Shown here in pieces: positions 28,306 to 36,798 of a stretch of 64,000 bases of DNA. Source of the stretch: Coleofasciculus sp. FACHB-1120 (lineage in GTDB: Bacteria > Cyanobacteriota > Cyanobacteriia > Cyanobacteriales > FACHB-T130); contig NZ_JACJTV010000009.1 in the NCBI RefSeq assembly GCF_014698845.1, positions 1-64,000 of the forward strand, given 5' to 3'. The notes beneath the pieces are model-generated. The model saw only the letters and a program-made list of their open reading frames with translations. It was not told the origin of the DNA and did not search any database. A program made the translations under genes and the position numbers. Numbering within the stretch: the first letter of the stretch is position 1; each line of letters opens with the position of its first letter.

Positions 28306-28352
28306 AAAATTATGAGTTATGAATTTTGAACGAATTCATAACTCATAATTTT
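28306..28352 (+). terminator. 20-bp perfect inverted repeat after psbV
   Basis: The arm 28306-28325 is exactly complementary to 28333-28352, with the 7-nt loop TTGAACG. The right arm ends AATTTT. It begins three bases after the psbV stop and ends 28 bp before the psbV2 ATG. It is likely a terminator or mRNA-stabilising hairpin that limits read-through. Confidence 0.7.
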
Positions 28353-28379
28353 GGCATTTTGTCAATCTGTAATACGGTT

Positions 28380-28871
28380 ATGCTGCGTCAATTCTTCTCA
28401 CTTCGCCGTTTATTTTTGATTTTTGGTATCTGCTTGGGCGTCTGGATGGTCAGTTTACCGGCTCAAGCCGCAACCTCATACGTTCGGCAGTACCTGCGAG
28501 TTACCGAACCCATTTCTCTAGACTTAGATGAACAAGGTCAGACTCGCCAGTTCTCTGTGGAAGATTTCTCGGCAGGCAAGCAGTTATTTGAACAACACTG
28601 TTTAAATTGTCATGTCGGCGGTGCGACCCTGCCGAACCCAGCCGTATCCTTGTCTCTGAAGGACTTGACTGGTGCCACTCCACCCCGCAATACCATCAAC
28701 AGCATCGTGGCTTTCCTTCGGCAACCAATGACCTACGACGGGAGCGAAGAAAGCTTTTGGTGTCGTCAAGTACCGGAAAGTTGGATGCCGCAACAGGAGG
28801 TGGAAACGATAGCAGCCTTTGTTCTCAGAGCTGCACAGGTAGCACCGGGATGGGGTACAAATGATTTTTGA
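28380..28871 (+). CDS. psbV2: PsbV2, cytochrome c-550-like protein with Cys-ligand heme site
   Basis: A 163-aa paralogue of PsbV. The signal peptide is residues 1-30 (ending PAQA) and CLNCH is at 74-78. PsbV's His ligand region is replaced by SEESFWCRQVPESW with Cys128. In characterised PsbV2 the heme has His/Cys axial ligation, and this Cys fits that role. The rest aligns with PsbV (LKDLTGATPPRNTI, MTYDG). The frame is open from 28326, but ATG 28380 gives a proper signal peptide. Low expression relative to psbV would fit the hairpin between them. Confidence 0.92.
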   Translation: MLRQFFSLRRLFLIFGICLGVWMVSLPAQAATSYVRQYLRVTEPISLDLDEQGQTRQFSVEDFSAGKQLFEQHCLNCHVGGATLPNPAVSLSLKDLTGATPPRNTINSIVAFLRQPMTYDGSEESFWCRQVPESWMPQQEVETIAAFVLRAAQVAPGWGTNDF

Positions 28872-29009
28872 ACCTCGTGCCGATTCAGGATGCATCTGCC
28901 AATGCCTCCGATTGATAGACAGCAAAAATGTTTTAATCTTCTACAGAATGTAAGCGTTAAAGCTAAAATATTACTAAACAAAATTAATTGACAATTTTGG
29001 GAGGAAACG

Positions 29010-29429
29010 ATGAGATTGAGAATGGCAATTCCACGAAGCTTAGGTTTACTAATTTGCACAATTCTGCTAGTAGTCTCTAGCTTTGTGTTGTCAGCTTCTC
29101 CTGCATCAGCAGAAACCTACACGATTAAAATGGGCACAGATGCCGGGATGTTGAAGTTTGAACCGGCTAAACTCACAATCAAGCCGGGTGACACAGTAAA
29201 ATTTGTCAACAATAAACTAGCGCCTCATAATGCTGTTTTTGATGATAAGGGAGTGCCAAGCGGAGATAAAGCGCTAGCTAAAGAACTGTCTCACACCAAG
29301 TTGCTAAACTCTCCAGGAGAATCTTACGAGACGACTTTCCCCTCTGACACACCACCAGGCACCTATACGTACTATTGTCAACCTCACAGAGGCGCTGGCA
29401 TGGTTGGTAAAATTACCGTCGAGGGTTAA
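29010..29429 (+). CDS. petE: Plastocyanin
   Basis: A lumenal blue copper protein that carries electrons from cytochrome b6f to photosystem I. It is 139 aa with a long signal peptide (about 1-34, ending SPASA). Copper ligands are His in LAPHNAVF and Cys, His and Met in [19 protein letters not shown] precedes the ATG with good spacing. It is followed by petJ, its functional substitute under copper limitation. Confidence 0.98.
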   Translation: MRLRMAIPRSLGLLICTILLVVSSFVLSASPASAETYTIKMGTDAGMLKFEPAKLTIKPGDTVKFVNNKLAPHNAVFDDKGVPSGDKALAKELSHTKLLNSPGESYETTFPSDTPPGTYTYYCQPHRGAGMVGKITVEG

Positions 29430-29507
29430 TAGAACCGTTCCTGGATAGTGGCGATTCAATCATAATCACCCTTGAGGTTTAAGATTTCTTCTCCTCTGTG
29501 GTGATAG

Positions 29508-29553
29508 AAAAAGCCTTGAAGAAGCTTAGAATAGTTCTGCAAGGCTTTTTTTT
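29508..29553 (+). terminator. Terminator between petE and petJ
   Basis: AAAAAGCCTTG (29508-29518) pairs with CAAGGCTTTTT (29540-29550) and is followed by further T to 29553. The loop is 21 nt. The T-run ends immediately before an in-frame ATG at 29554 and 27 bp before the preferred petJ start. Confidence 0.8.
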
Positions 29554-29580
29554 ATGGCTGTACCTGTTAAGAAGAGGAGA

Positions 29581-29919
29581 ATGAAGTTGAGGAAACTGTT
29601 ATCGGTTTTACTGTTGACGATTGCGGTGTTGACAGTTGCCTTGACTCGCCCAGCTAATGCAGCTGATACAGTCAGTGGTGCTAAAATTTTCAGTGCTAAC
29701 TGCGCTGCTTGCCACGTGGGCGGCGGTAACGTGATTATGGCTAACAAAACATTGAAGAAGGATGCCCTCGATAAGTATGGGATGTACTCGATGGATGCCA
29801 TTGTAAACCAGGTAACGAATGGTAAAAATGCCATGCCAGCGTTCAAAGGACGTCTGAATAAAAAGCAAATTGAGGACGTTGCTTCCTATGTTATGGAAAA
29901 GGCTGTACAGGGCTGGTAA
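29581..29919 (+). CDS. petJ: Cytochrome c6
   Basis: A soluble lumenal c-type cytochrome, the alternative to plastocyanin as PSI donor. It has a signal peptide (MKLRKLL ... RPANA), heme site [20 protein letters not shown] and the Met ligand in [10 protein letters not shown]. Two starts are possible. ATG 29554 abuts the petE terminator T-run. ATG 29581 gives a standard signal peptide but has AGGAG only one base away; the latter is chosen. In many cyanobacteria petJ is switched by copper through PetR/PetP; no operator was identified here. Confidence 0.95.
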   Translation: MKLRKLLSVLLLTIAVLTVALTRPANAADTVSGAKIFSANCAACHVGGGNVIMANKTLKKDALDKYGMYSMDAIVNQVTNGKNAMPAFKGRLNKKQIEDVASYVMEKAVQGW

Positions 29920-29948
29920 TCTGGCAATAATTCTCGCAGGCACCCTGA

Positions 29949-29980
29949 TTAAACCCCTCTAATGTAGTAGAGGGGTTTAA
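29949..29980 (+). terminator. Terminator after petJ
   Basis: TTAAACCCCTCT (29949-29960) and AGAGGGGTTTAA (29969-29980) form a perfect 12-bp stem followed by TGTTTTA, 29 bp after the petJ stop. Confidence 0.75.
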
Positions 29981-30121
29981 TGTTTTAGGGATTATTCATT
30001 CCTCTACCTTCTCGCGGAGAGCGTCTCAGACTGGATCTCTGTCCTGAGGTGAAAAGACAGCTAGGAAGAAATTAAGTTATGTTGTTTCCAGCTTTTGCTT
30101 GGATAGTTAGGAAAGACGCCT

Positions 30122-30847
30122 GTGGTTCCTTTACGTGATGACAACCCTACACGCATCACTCCGTATGTTACTTATGGACTGATTGCGGCAAATATTCTGG
30201 CTTTTATATATGAGTTGACTTTGGCTCCACAACAGCTGGAAGGTTTTTTTCAGCTTGCGGCTGTGGTTCCTAGAGAGTTATCGGCTAGCTTTAGTGGCAT
30301 CCCCGTGAATCAGCCGGTACCGGAGTGGCTGACACTGGTGACATCACAATTTTTACACGGTGGGTTTTTACACCTTGCCGGTAATATGCTGTTCCTCTGG
30401 ATTTTTGGCAACAACGTTGAAGACAAGCTGGGTCACGTCAAGTACTTAATTTTTTACCTGACTTGTGGGATTCTAGCGGCTTTAACTCAGTGGTATTTTT
30501 CAATGAACTCTGGCATTCCTTCCTTGGGGGCAAGTGGCGCGATCGCGGGGGTCTTAGGAGCCTACATTCTCAGATTCCCTAAAACACAAGTGCTAACATT
30601 AATTCCTCTGGGTATCTTCTTTACCACGATTCGCGTTCCCGCTCTTTTCTTCCTGGGTTTTTGGTTTGTTCAGCAAGCTTTTTATGGCGTTGCCAGTCTG
30701 AATGCGCCTGCGAATATTGGTATGGAGCAAGGTGGAGTTGCCTATTGGGCACACGCTGGGGGCTTTGTTTTCGGAGCAATCTTAGCACCGCTGTTGGGCT
30801 TGTTTTCTTCCGATCCGGACAACAATCCAGAACAACAAACTTTTTAG
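30122..30847 (+). CDS. Rhomboid-family intramembrane serine protease
   Basis: A six- to seven-helix membrane protein of 241 aa. The catalytic Ser is in GASGAIAGVLGAY and the catalytic His in YWAHAGGFVFGA. The HGGFLHLAGNMLFLW segment with conserved His and Asn is also typical. The L1 loop contains the insertion SFSGIPVNQPVPEW. The start is GTG 30122, with TAGGAAAG upstream. Substrates are unknown. Confidence 0.92.
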   Translation: MVPLRDDNPTRITPYVTYGLIAANILAFIYELTLAPQQLEGFFQLAAVVPRELSASFSGIPVNQPVPEWLTLVTSQFLHGGFLHLAGNMLFLWIFGNNVEDKLGHVKYLIFYLTCGILAALTQWYFSMNSGIPSLGASGAIAGVLGAYILRFPKTQVLTLIPLGIFFTTIRVPALFFLGFWFVQQAFYGVASLNAPANIGMEQGGVAYWAHAGGFVFGAILAPLLGLFSSDPDNNPEQQTF

Positions 30848-30980
30848 CAAGCGGTTGCTGGCAGAACTGACAGATTTTGAAAATTAGGATGAAAATTAGG
30901 AAAAGTCGTCACTTCTCCTCTGAGCCAACCAAGAATCTAAACTGGTTTTTTTAGACGCTTTACAGCTTGGTTTTTTTACA

Positions 30981-31026
30981 AATGGCTAACTGCTCATTAC
31001 CTTTCTACAACGAGCGGTTAGCCATT
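30981..31026. terminator. Hairpin between convergent genes
   Basis: AATGGCTAACTGCTC (30981-30995) pairs with GAGCGGTTAGCCATT (31012-31026) with one mismatch. It sits between rhomboid (plus) and the tyrosine autokinase (minus) and could terminate both. Confidence 0.5.
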
Positions 31027-31078
31027 CGTCATTAGTGGTTTCCATTTGGGATGGATATCGGAACCGGATTTAAGGGAA

Positions 31079-33250
31079 CTAGCGCTTAATGTACTCATTT
31101 GGCACTTGTTCTGACCGAGAATGAGAAGGTTCTAATTCTTCTTCTTCTATCTCAGCTTCGATGTCTTCATTGTTAACGCTAGGAGTGTAAACAGGTGTGT
31201 CTACCGCATTGATGAGCGCTCCCACGAGTGGTAGTTCGGCTTCGGTCAATTGATCGATTGCCTCTACCAAAATACTCTCCTGGGTGAAACCCGGTCGAGC
31301 TACCAGAACAATACCATCGGCGTAGGGTTCCAATAGGAGGGCATCGTTGCATCGGCTTAAAGCAGGGGTATCGAGAATTACTAAGTCAAAACGACCTCGC
31401 GCGTCTTCGATTAGCCGCCTGAGTTCGCTGGATTCTAGAATAGCAGCAGCATTCCGCACAGGGCCGGGGCTAGGCACCACATATAGGTTCTCAATGTCTG
31501 GGACTAAACGGATACACTCACTTAACTGAGTGTAGTACCGTAGGGGTTCAAGGCTAGTACCCGGATCGGGAGAGACTCTCAGGAACTTAGACTCAGAAGG
31601 CGATCGCAAATCGGTTTCTATCACCAGAGTGCGCTTGCCAGCAAAAGCCGATGCGATTCCGAGGTTATAAGCATTGACTGTTTTACCCTCCTGGCTAATC
31701 GTGCTGGTCAATAACACCACTTTCAAGGGTTGATCGCTGGCTCGGCGGAGATTGCTACGGAAGCGCTCGTAATAGTCGTGATAAACAGAATCGTGCTGGA
31801 GCAAAATCGGCGTCTCGCCCAGTTGCGGATCTCGGAGGACCACGAAAGGCACTTCACCCAGCACCAGCACATCCCGTTGTCGGAGTGCCGCCCGCACTTC
31901 CTCGACCGTATAGAACGTGCCATCCAGCATCGCTAACAGGAAAATCAATCCGCCGCCAACTAATACTCCGACCAAAGCTCCTACTGCTACCGTTATCGGT
32001 AAGCTTTGACTCTTCTGTTCGCTAGCGGCAACTTGTGGTGGTTGGGCAATGGTAAGACTGCTAACCGTCTCGGCTTCTGCTGCCTTGGCATCTACTAATG
32101 CCGCCTGCATCTTATCGTATAGACCTTGTTTGAGCTGAACTTGCTGTTGTAGTCGTGCTTGATCCAGCTGTTTATTGGGGATTTTTACATATTCAGCACG
32201 GAGTTGCTGCTCGGCGCTGCGACTAGCCTGTAGTTGCTGTTGCAGGGTTTCGCGCTGGGTTTGTAAAGCTACCAGCGTGTTTGCCATGCCTTGCCGCGTG
32301 GGGTCGAGGCTGCTGTCTCTGCGAATTTGGCTGGGGGGCAAGGGCGCTGCAAAACCGCCTCCACCCATCACCTCCGATGCTCGTGACGATAGCAGTGCGT
32401 TGTAAGCTGTTAGCTGTTTGTTCAGCTGAATGATTTGAGGATGCTCCGCCCGCAAATCCCGCCGGAGAATTTCCAGCTGGGTTTCAGTTTGATGAATTTG
32501 CGATCGCAAGTTGTTAATAATCGGGTCGGCACTCAAGGCAGAAGATGTGTAAGCTTCAGCCGCCGTCAAACCCAACTTGTTTTGTAAACTGCGAATTTGG
32601 GTGTCAATTCCCCCCAAAGTCATCTGAATCTGACGTTGCTGCTCTTGGCTGCCAGAAATTGCACCCAGTGTCCTCCCATCCTGAGCGGCAACCAGTGCGG
32701 GTCCCTCCATGCGGATATACTGCTCCAGTTTCTGTTGAGCTTCTTGAAGCTGCGTCTCAGCAGGAGATAACCGGGCACTGATGGAGTCAATAATCGCTCG
32801 GAGCCGGGAGCTGTTAATCAAACGACTTTGTTCTACCATTGCCTGCATCAGCGCTTCCAAGGTGGCACCCGTTCGCTTTGGATCGCTATCGGTGTAAGAA
32901 ACTTGAATAACCTTCGGCCCGTCTTCCTCCGGCAACCTTACTTTCGCATTTTTGGCAATTTTTTCCTTGTCTGCTTTCACCCGCGTTGCAGCTGCTTCGA
33001 TCACATTCTCTGCTAGTAGCGTACCCTCATTCAGTTCTTGACCCTGCTTTTGAATTGCTTGCGTCGTTGTCGAAAATGGTGCAATCGGTCCGTTATAAGC
33101 CAGCACGCCTGTGGCTTTGAAAACGGGAGCTGGTGCTGGTTGTATACCTACAACAGCTGACGCACCAACAATGATAGTAAAACCAGCTAATCCAATCCAT
33201 TTATGTTGATCGAGGGCGATCAGATAACGCTTAACAATGGGAGGGGTCAT
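31079..33250 (-). CDS. Polysaccharide co-polymerase / tyrosine autokinase (Wzz-BY-kinase)
   Basis: A 723-aa inner-membrane protein that controls chain length and export of surface polysaccharide. The N-terminal Wzz domain has a membrane helix at about 18-38, a long periplasmic coiled coil (about 140-400) and a second helix at about 425-447 (PITVAVGALVGVLVGGGLIF). The cytosolic BY-kinase domain has a Walker A-like STISQEGKTVNAYNL, Walker A' VIETDLRSP and Walker B LVILDTPAL. The C-terminal tail has a single Tyr in PNEYIKR in place of a Tyr cluster. It lies downstream of the SLBB exporter gene. Confidence 0.92.
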   Translation of the reverse strand: MTPPIVKRYLIALDQHKWIGLAGFTIIVGASAVVGIQPAPAPVFKATGVLAYNGPIAPFSTTTQAIQKQGQELNEGTLLAENVIEAAATRVKADKEKIAKNAKVRLPEEDGPKVIQVSYTDSDPKRTGATLEALMQAMVEQSRLINSSRLRAIIDSISARLSPAETQLQEAQQKLEQYIRMEGPALVAAQDGRTLGAISGSQEQQRQIQMTLGGIDTQIRSLQNKLGLTAAEAYTSSALSADPIINNLRSQIHQTETQLEILRRDLRAEHPQIIQLNKQLTAYNALLSSRASEVMGGGGFAAPLPPSQIRRDSSLDPTRQGMANTLVALQTQRETLQQQLQASRSAEQQLRAEYVKIPNKQLDQARLQQQVQLKQGLYDKMQAALVDAKAAEAETVSSLTIAQPPQVAASEQKSQSLPITVAVGALVGVLVGGGLIFLLAMLDGTFYTVEEVRAALRQRDVLVLGEVPFVVLRDPQLGETPILLQHDSVYHDYYERFRSNLRRASDQPLKVVLLTSTISQEGKTVNAYNLGIASAFAGKRTLVIETDLRSPSESKFLRVSPDPGTSLEPLRYYTQLSECIRLVPDIENLYVVPSPGPVRNAAAILESSELRRLIEDARGRFDLVILDTPALSRCNDALLLEPYADGIVLVARPGFTQESILVEAIDQLTEAELPLVGALINAVDTPVYTPSVNNEDIEAEIEEEELEPSHSRSEQVPNEYIKR

Positions 33251-33417
33251 GGTCGTTTTCGGGACTAGGGTAGGGTCTAGAGAGGAAATAAAGAGTAAAA
33301 ATTAAAATTTCACACTAAATATTTTTCTGATTTTGTTGCTTTGTTTTGGAATTTTCTAACATCCCTTTCTCACATATTTTTGTCGTGGGCTGGAATTTAT
33401 TACCGGCTTCTTTAGTG

Positions 33418-34728
33418 TTAGTTATTGTCCCTATTGTCACTATCGTTAGTTGGAGAAAACAGGTCGGTAGCACTTTCTCTTAGCTGGTCAAAAAATAGTA
33501 AAAATCCCAAAATATCCCGGAAAGGTTGAGTAAAAGTACTCAGCGCATAAGTGATTTTGCCAACCAAGTTACGACCTACCACGATGACATCGTTATTCAT
33601 CAGGGGGACATTTTGAGCAATATTTCCGAGTAGCGCTGCTTTCCCGTCTATTTTCTGAGTAACCGCTTTGCCGCGTTCGGGATCGAATCGAATCAGGGCA
33701 ATATTCCGCAGATTAGAATTATCTGGACTGGCACCGATAGCGCTTAAAGCATCAACAAATGTACTACCGTTGGGCAAGTTAATACTACCAATTCCCCCAC
33801 CAGCGTAGCTCAAAACTCGGATATTGATCTGCGGCTGAGACACAGTAGAGCGAGAAACTAGCAATCGATCGTAGGTTTGATCTGTGGCAACTTCTAGCTT
33901 CGGGATGACCACTGCATCGCCATCTTGTAAGCGTAAATTGGGAAGTGACTGTCCATTGAGCAGGGGTGTAAACAAATCAACCCTTTGCTCAATGGTCGAA
34001 CCATCAATCCGGGCGCGACGCACCAAAACCGATCGCAGATCTCCAAGATTGGTACTTCCGCCAGCGACCAGCAGTGCCGCAGAAAGTTGAGCGCCAGGAG
34101 CCAGGGTGTAAAAACCAGGTCTTACGACTTCGCCGCTGATAGTAACTTGGGCTGGACGCTGACCTGCCAGACTTACGGTGACACGGGGATCGATGACAAA
34201 GCGATTTAGTCCCAAGCGAATTTTTTCCTGAGCTTCTTCCAGAGTCAGACCCACTACAGGAATTTTTCCTAACAGGGGTGCCACAATGTTTCCTTCCGCG
34301 TCAATGATGCTTTGAAAACTCAAGTCTGGAAAACGCTCAACCAGTGCCGAAATCGTATCTCCCGTGCCTAACAGGTAGCGATTATTAAACTGAGTCTGCT
34401 GATTTCCCTCAAACGGCTGAAGGGGCGGATAACCCAGTGGTGGCGGCGGGCTGGTGGGATCGATAGGAGCGGGTGGAACCACCACCGGCGATTGTATGCT
34501 TTCGTTGGTGTTAGGCGGAGGAGGTGGAGGCGGGAGGGGAGGCACTACCGAGTCGGGTAATGTGGGTAAAGTTTGGCTCATCCCTCTACCCGCAAAAGTC
34601 CCTGAGTGTAGCATCCAGAGTAGGACGGTACTCGGCAGCGTGTAGATAGTCGTGTGGAGAGTGAAGAGAAAGAAGGCGGTGAAGCGGTGCAACCGACCTT
34701 CAGAAGTGCGAGACATAAGTATATTCAC
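33418..34728 (-). CDS. Polysaccharide export protein with SLBB domains (Wza-like)
   Basis: A periplasmic/outer-membrane polysaccharide exporter of 436 aa. It has an N-terminal hydrophobic signal region (about 16-40), a Pro-rich stretch (PPPPPPPNTN), the Poly_export domain beginning YLLGTGDTISALVERFPD, and SLBB repeats (TISGEVVRPGFYTLAPG; VLSYAGGGIGSINLPNG; NVPLMNNDVIVVGRNL). The C-terminal amphipathic end could be the outer-membrane helix. The first start is GTG 34728, with ATG at 34716 as alternative. It pairs with the Wzz/BY-kinase gene downstream. Confidence 0.92.
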   Translation of the reverse strand: MNILMSRTSEGRLHRFTAFFLFTLHTTIYTLPSTVLLWMLHSGTFAGRGMSQTLPTLPDSVVPPLPPPPPPPNTNESIQSPVVVPPAPIDPTSPPPPLGYPPLQPFEGNQQTQFNNRYLLGTGDTISALVERFPDLSFQSIIDAEGNIVAPLLGKIPVVGLTLEEAQEKIRLGLNRFVIDPRVTVSLAGQRPAQVTISGEVVRPGFYTLAPGAQLSAALLVAGGSTNLGDLRSVLVRRARIDGSTIEQRVDLFTPLLNGQSLPNLRLQDGDAVVIPKLEVATDQTYDRLLVSRSTVSQPQINIRVLSYAGGGIGSINLPNGSTFVDALSAIGASPDNSNLRNIALIRFDPERGKAVTQKIDGKAALLGNIAQNVPLMNNDVIVVGRNLVGKITYALSTFTQPFRDILGFLLFFDQLRESATDLFSPTNDSDNRDNN

Positions 34729-35084
34729 TAAGACCCTAGGGAACCGATCATCAAATTTATCAGTTATAACTCACTGTGCAGCTTTCTTTGCCTTCTCAAC
34801 GAAGCGATCGCATCTTGAAGTTCCTTCCTATAAATTCATCCCGTGATATTTTAGACTGGCACGATTGTAAATCCTGAAACCCTTTTGGGGCTTTAGGTTT
34901 CCCTCTAACAGTCTTGTATCAAAATGCGATAAACTTCTACCTGTTGAAAAGCCGTTTAGCTTTTACACTCTACCGGGTTGCATCCAGGGTGACAGTTCTC
35001 GAAAAGTTGCACAGGGTGTAGTTATCAGCAAAGTCACTATTCAAGTCCAAGCCAGTCAAGCAAATTTCTCCTCCCACTCCTAGC
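34729..35084. other. 356-bp spacer in polysaccharide locus
   Basis: Between EpsI-like and SLBB genes, both on the minus strand. There is one HIP1 site near 34804 and no gene. It probably holds the promoter for the SLBB-Wzz pair, which would make it a separate transcription unit from the exosortase genes. Confidence 0.5.
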
Positions 35085-35819
35085 TCATAACTCTTTCATC
35101 AAAGCAGCTTGAACCGTTTGACCAAGAGATTTAGCCAGCGGCACAGCTGTGTCAACCTCAGCCAAAGGCTCCATCGGTATCAAGATGCTAACAGCAACCC
35201 AAGGCAAGCGGCGACGGTGAAATTGAGCCATTTGATCCGCCCAGAACCAGCCACTGGGAGCCGGATTTCCTCCTCCAGGCCAAGCGTACCACTGAAGCAC
35301 GGCGAAGGTCTGCTGCCGAGTCCAACCGCGAAATAAACGAGCTTCAACATCGGAAGATGTCGGACGTATAGCAGAAGTTCCAGTTTCTGAGGTTTGTTGG
35401 GTTCCCGTTTGCAAAGGAGTTTCCACCTTAAACTGCAACCGCCGCTCTTGATCTGTCTTCCACTCTTTAAATCCATTAATATCCATCCACTCAACCTCTG
35501 GTTGAGCCTTACGATCTTCCTGAGGCAAAAGCAGTAGAGTTATCTGGGTTTTTTCATCCTGCTGGAGTTCCTGAATCGACCATTTATGACCACCAATCAT
35601 TACGGTCTGCTGTTGTTGAGTTTGCCAGCCAGGAAGCGCTAGACCAGCCTGCCGTATATTTTTGAGCTGTTTGAGGTTGGTCACTCGTGGCGGATTTGCC
35701 CAAGACCAGCGTCCTGTCAAGTAACTAGGAACTGCGCCAATTGCCATCAGCACGACGAGAAAACCGAGTAGGACGACTTTAGAGAATTGAAAGCGCTGCA
35801 ATATCTTGGGCAGTTTCAT
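35085..35819 (-). CDS. Exosortase-associated EpsI-family protein
   Basis: 244 aa. It has one N-terminal membrane helix (about 14-32, VVLLGFLVVLMAIGAVPSYL) followed by an extracytoplasmic domain. Family features are LPGWQTQQQQTVMIGGHKWS, LLLLPQED and QTFAVLQWYAWPGGG. The start codon overlaps the exosortase stop as ATGA (35816-35819), a sign of translational coupling, so it is almost certainly the cyanoexosortase system-associated partner. Confidence 0.88.
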   Translation of the reverse strand: MKLPKILQRFQFSKVVLLGFLVVLMAIGAVPSYLTGRWSWANPPRVTNLKQLKNIRQAGLALPGWQTQQQQTVMIGGHKWSIQELQQDEKTQITLLLLPQEDRKAQPEVEWMDINGFKEWKTDQERRLQFKVETPLQTGTQQTSETGTSAIRPTSSDVEARLFRGWTRQQTFAVLQWYAWPGGGNPAPSGWFWADQMAQFHRRRLPWVAVSILIPMEPLAEVDTAVPLAKSLGQTVQAALMKEL

Positions 35820-36700
35820 GCTTCATCCTTCTGAGGCTCATCTGAAATATATTTATCAATTACATTGAGTAGAAGCACAATTAGCCCCAACATACAGGCA
35901 GAATAAACATCGCCGCCCCAGCCTTCGTGCAGCCAATCAAAAGCTTTTTCTTGACCAGTGCCATGAAAGAAAGTCAGTAGGGTATTGCGGACGATATTAC
36001 CACTGACGCTGATGGCTACTGCACCGACGACTAACAAAATCGTCTTCGTGCGAGATGCCCAAGCACCCGTCCAGTAAAGCAACATCAAAGTTACATAGAG
36101 ACTGGTGAATAACATCTTCAGCCCAGCGCAGAAAGGCGCAACTTCTACAATTCGTCCACCCACAAACAAGTAAATCTGGTTGACAGTGACATTCATTCCG
36201 AACTGAGTCAGGATGAAACCCGCTGTTCCAGCAATGAATCGCTGAAGGGGCAATGTATAAGGAGCCAGTAAGTAAGGGATTTGGGTCGGCGTTGCCAAAA
36301 ATATGAGCAACAAGGGGAAGCCTTGAAGTTTGAAGCCAGGAACTCCTTTCAGCCACAGACAAAGTCCAGCTAATACAGCGGGAAAGGATAAATTTATCAG
36401 GTCAGTAATGCCGCTGAGATAAAATACTCCGCCCAACCCTAGCAAGGCTGCGCCTACTGGATGACTTTTATCTGGTAACTCACGCCAGTGCTGTCGATTT
36501 GACCAGCTGATATAGGCGGCAAAAGGCAACCCAATTAAACCGTGACTGTAGTATTCATGCTCAATACTAATATTTTTGTTCAGCCAGCCATCGTACCAGT
36601 GCCATAAAAGTGGAGCGTACAGAATCATCAGTAGAGCAACGATGGTTCCTTCTAGCAAGTAGCGCTCAATGGCAATCGGAATCTTTCGCTCAAATTGCAT
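35816..36700 (-). CDS. Cyanoexosortase
   Basis: A 294-aa polytopic membrane cysteine transpeptidase that processes PEP-CTERM-tagged proteins. The catalytic triad is visible as Cys191 (VAPFCAGLKM), Arg238 (GNIVRNTLL) and His258 (WLHEGWGG). About eight hydrophobic helices are present. ATG 36700 begins MQFERKIPIAIERYLLEG. I cannot assign it firmly to the CrtA or CrtB type. No PEP-CTERM substrate gene is visible in this window. Confidence 0.92.
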   Translation of the reverse strand: MQFERKIPIAIERYLLEGTIVALLMILYAPLLWHWYDGWLNKNISIEHEYYSHGLIGLPFAAYISWSNRQHWRELPDKSHPVGAALLGLGGVFYLSGITDLINLSFPAVLAGLCLWLKGVPGFKLQGFPLLLIFLATPTQIPYLLAPYTLPLQRFIAGTAGFILTQFGMNVTVNQIYLFVGGRIVEVAPFCAGLKMLFTSLYVTLMLLYWTGAWASRTKTILLVVGAVAISVSGNIVRNTLLTFFHGTGQEKAFDWLHEGWGGDVYSACMLGLIVLLLNVIDKYISDEPQKDEA

Positions 36701-36798
36701 AGTTTGACCTTAATTTTCTAAACTTTCTTAATGCTAATGGTGCAAAGGTACGCAAAGTTAGAATTATTATTCTTAGTCTTCTTTGCGTTGAAAATTTA

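Noticed and set aside
31347-33016. Series of plus-strand frames of 60-78 codons
   Set aside because: All are shadows of the Wzz/tyrosine autokinase gene on the minus strand.
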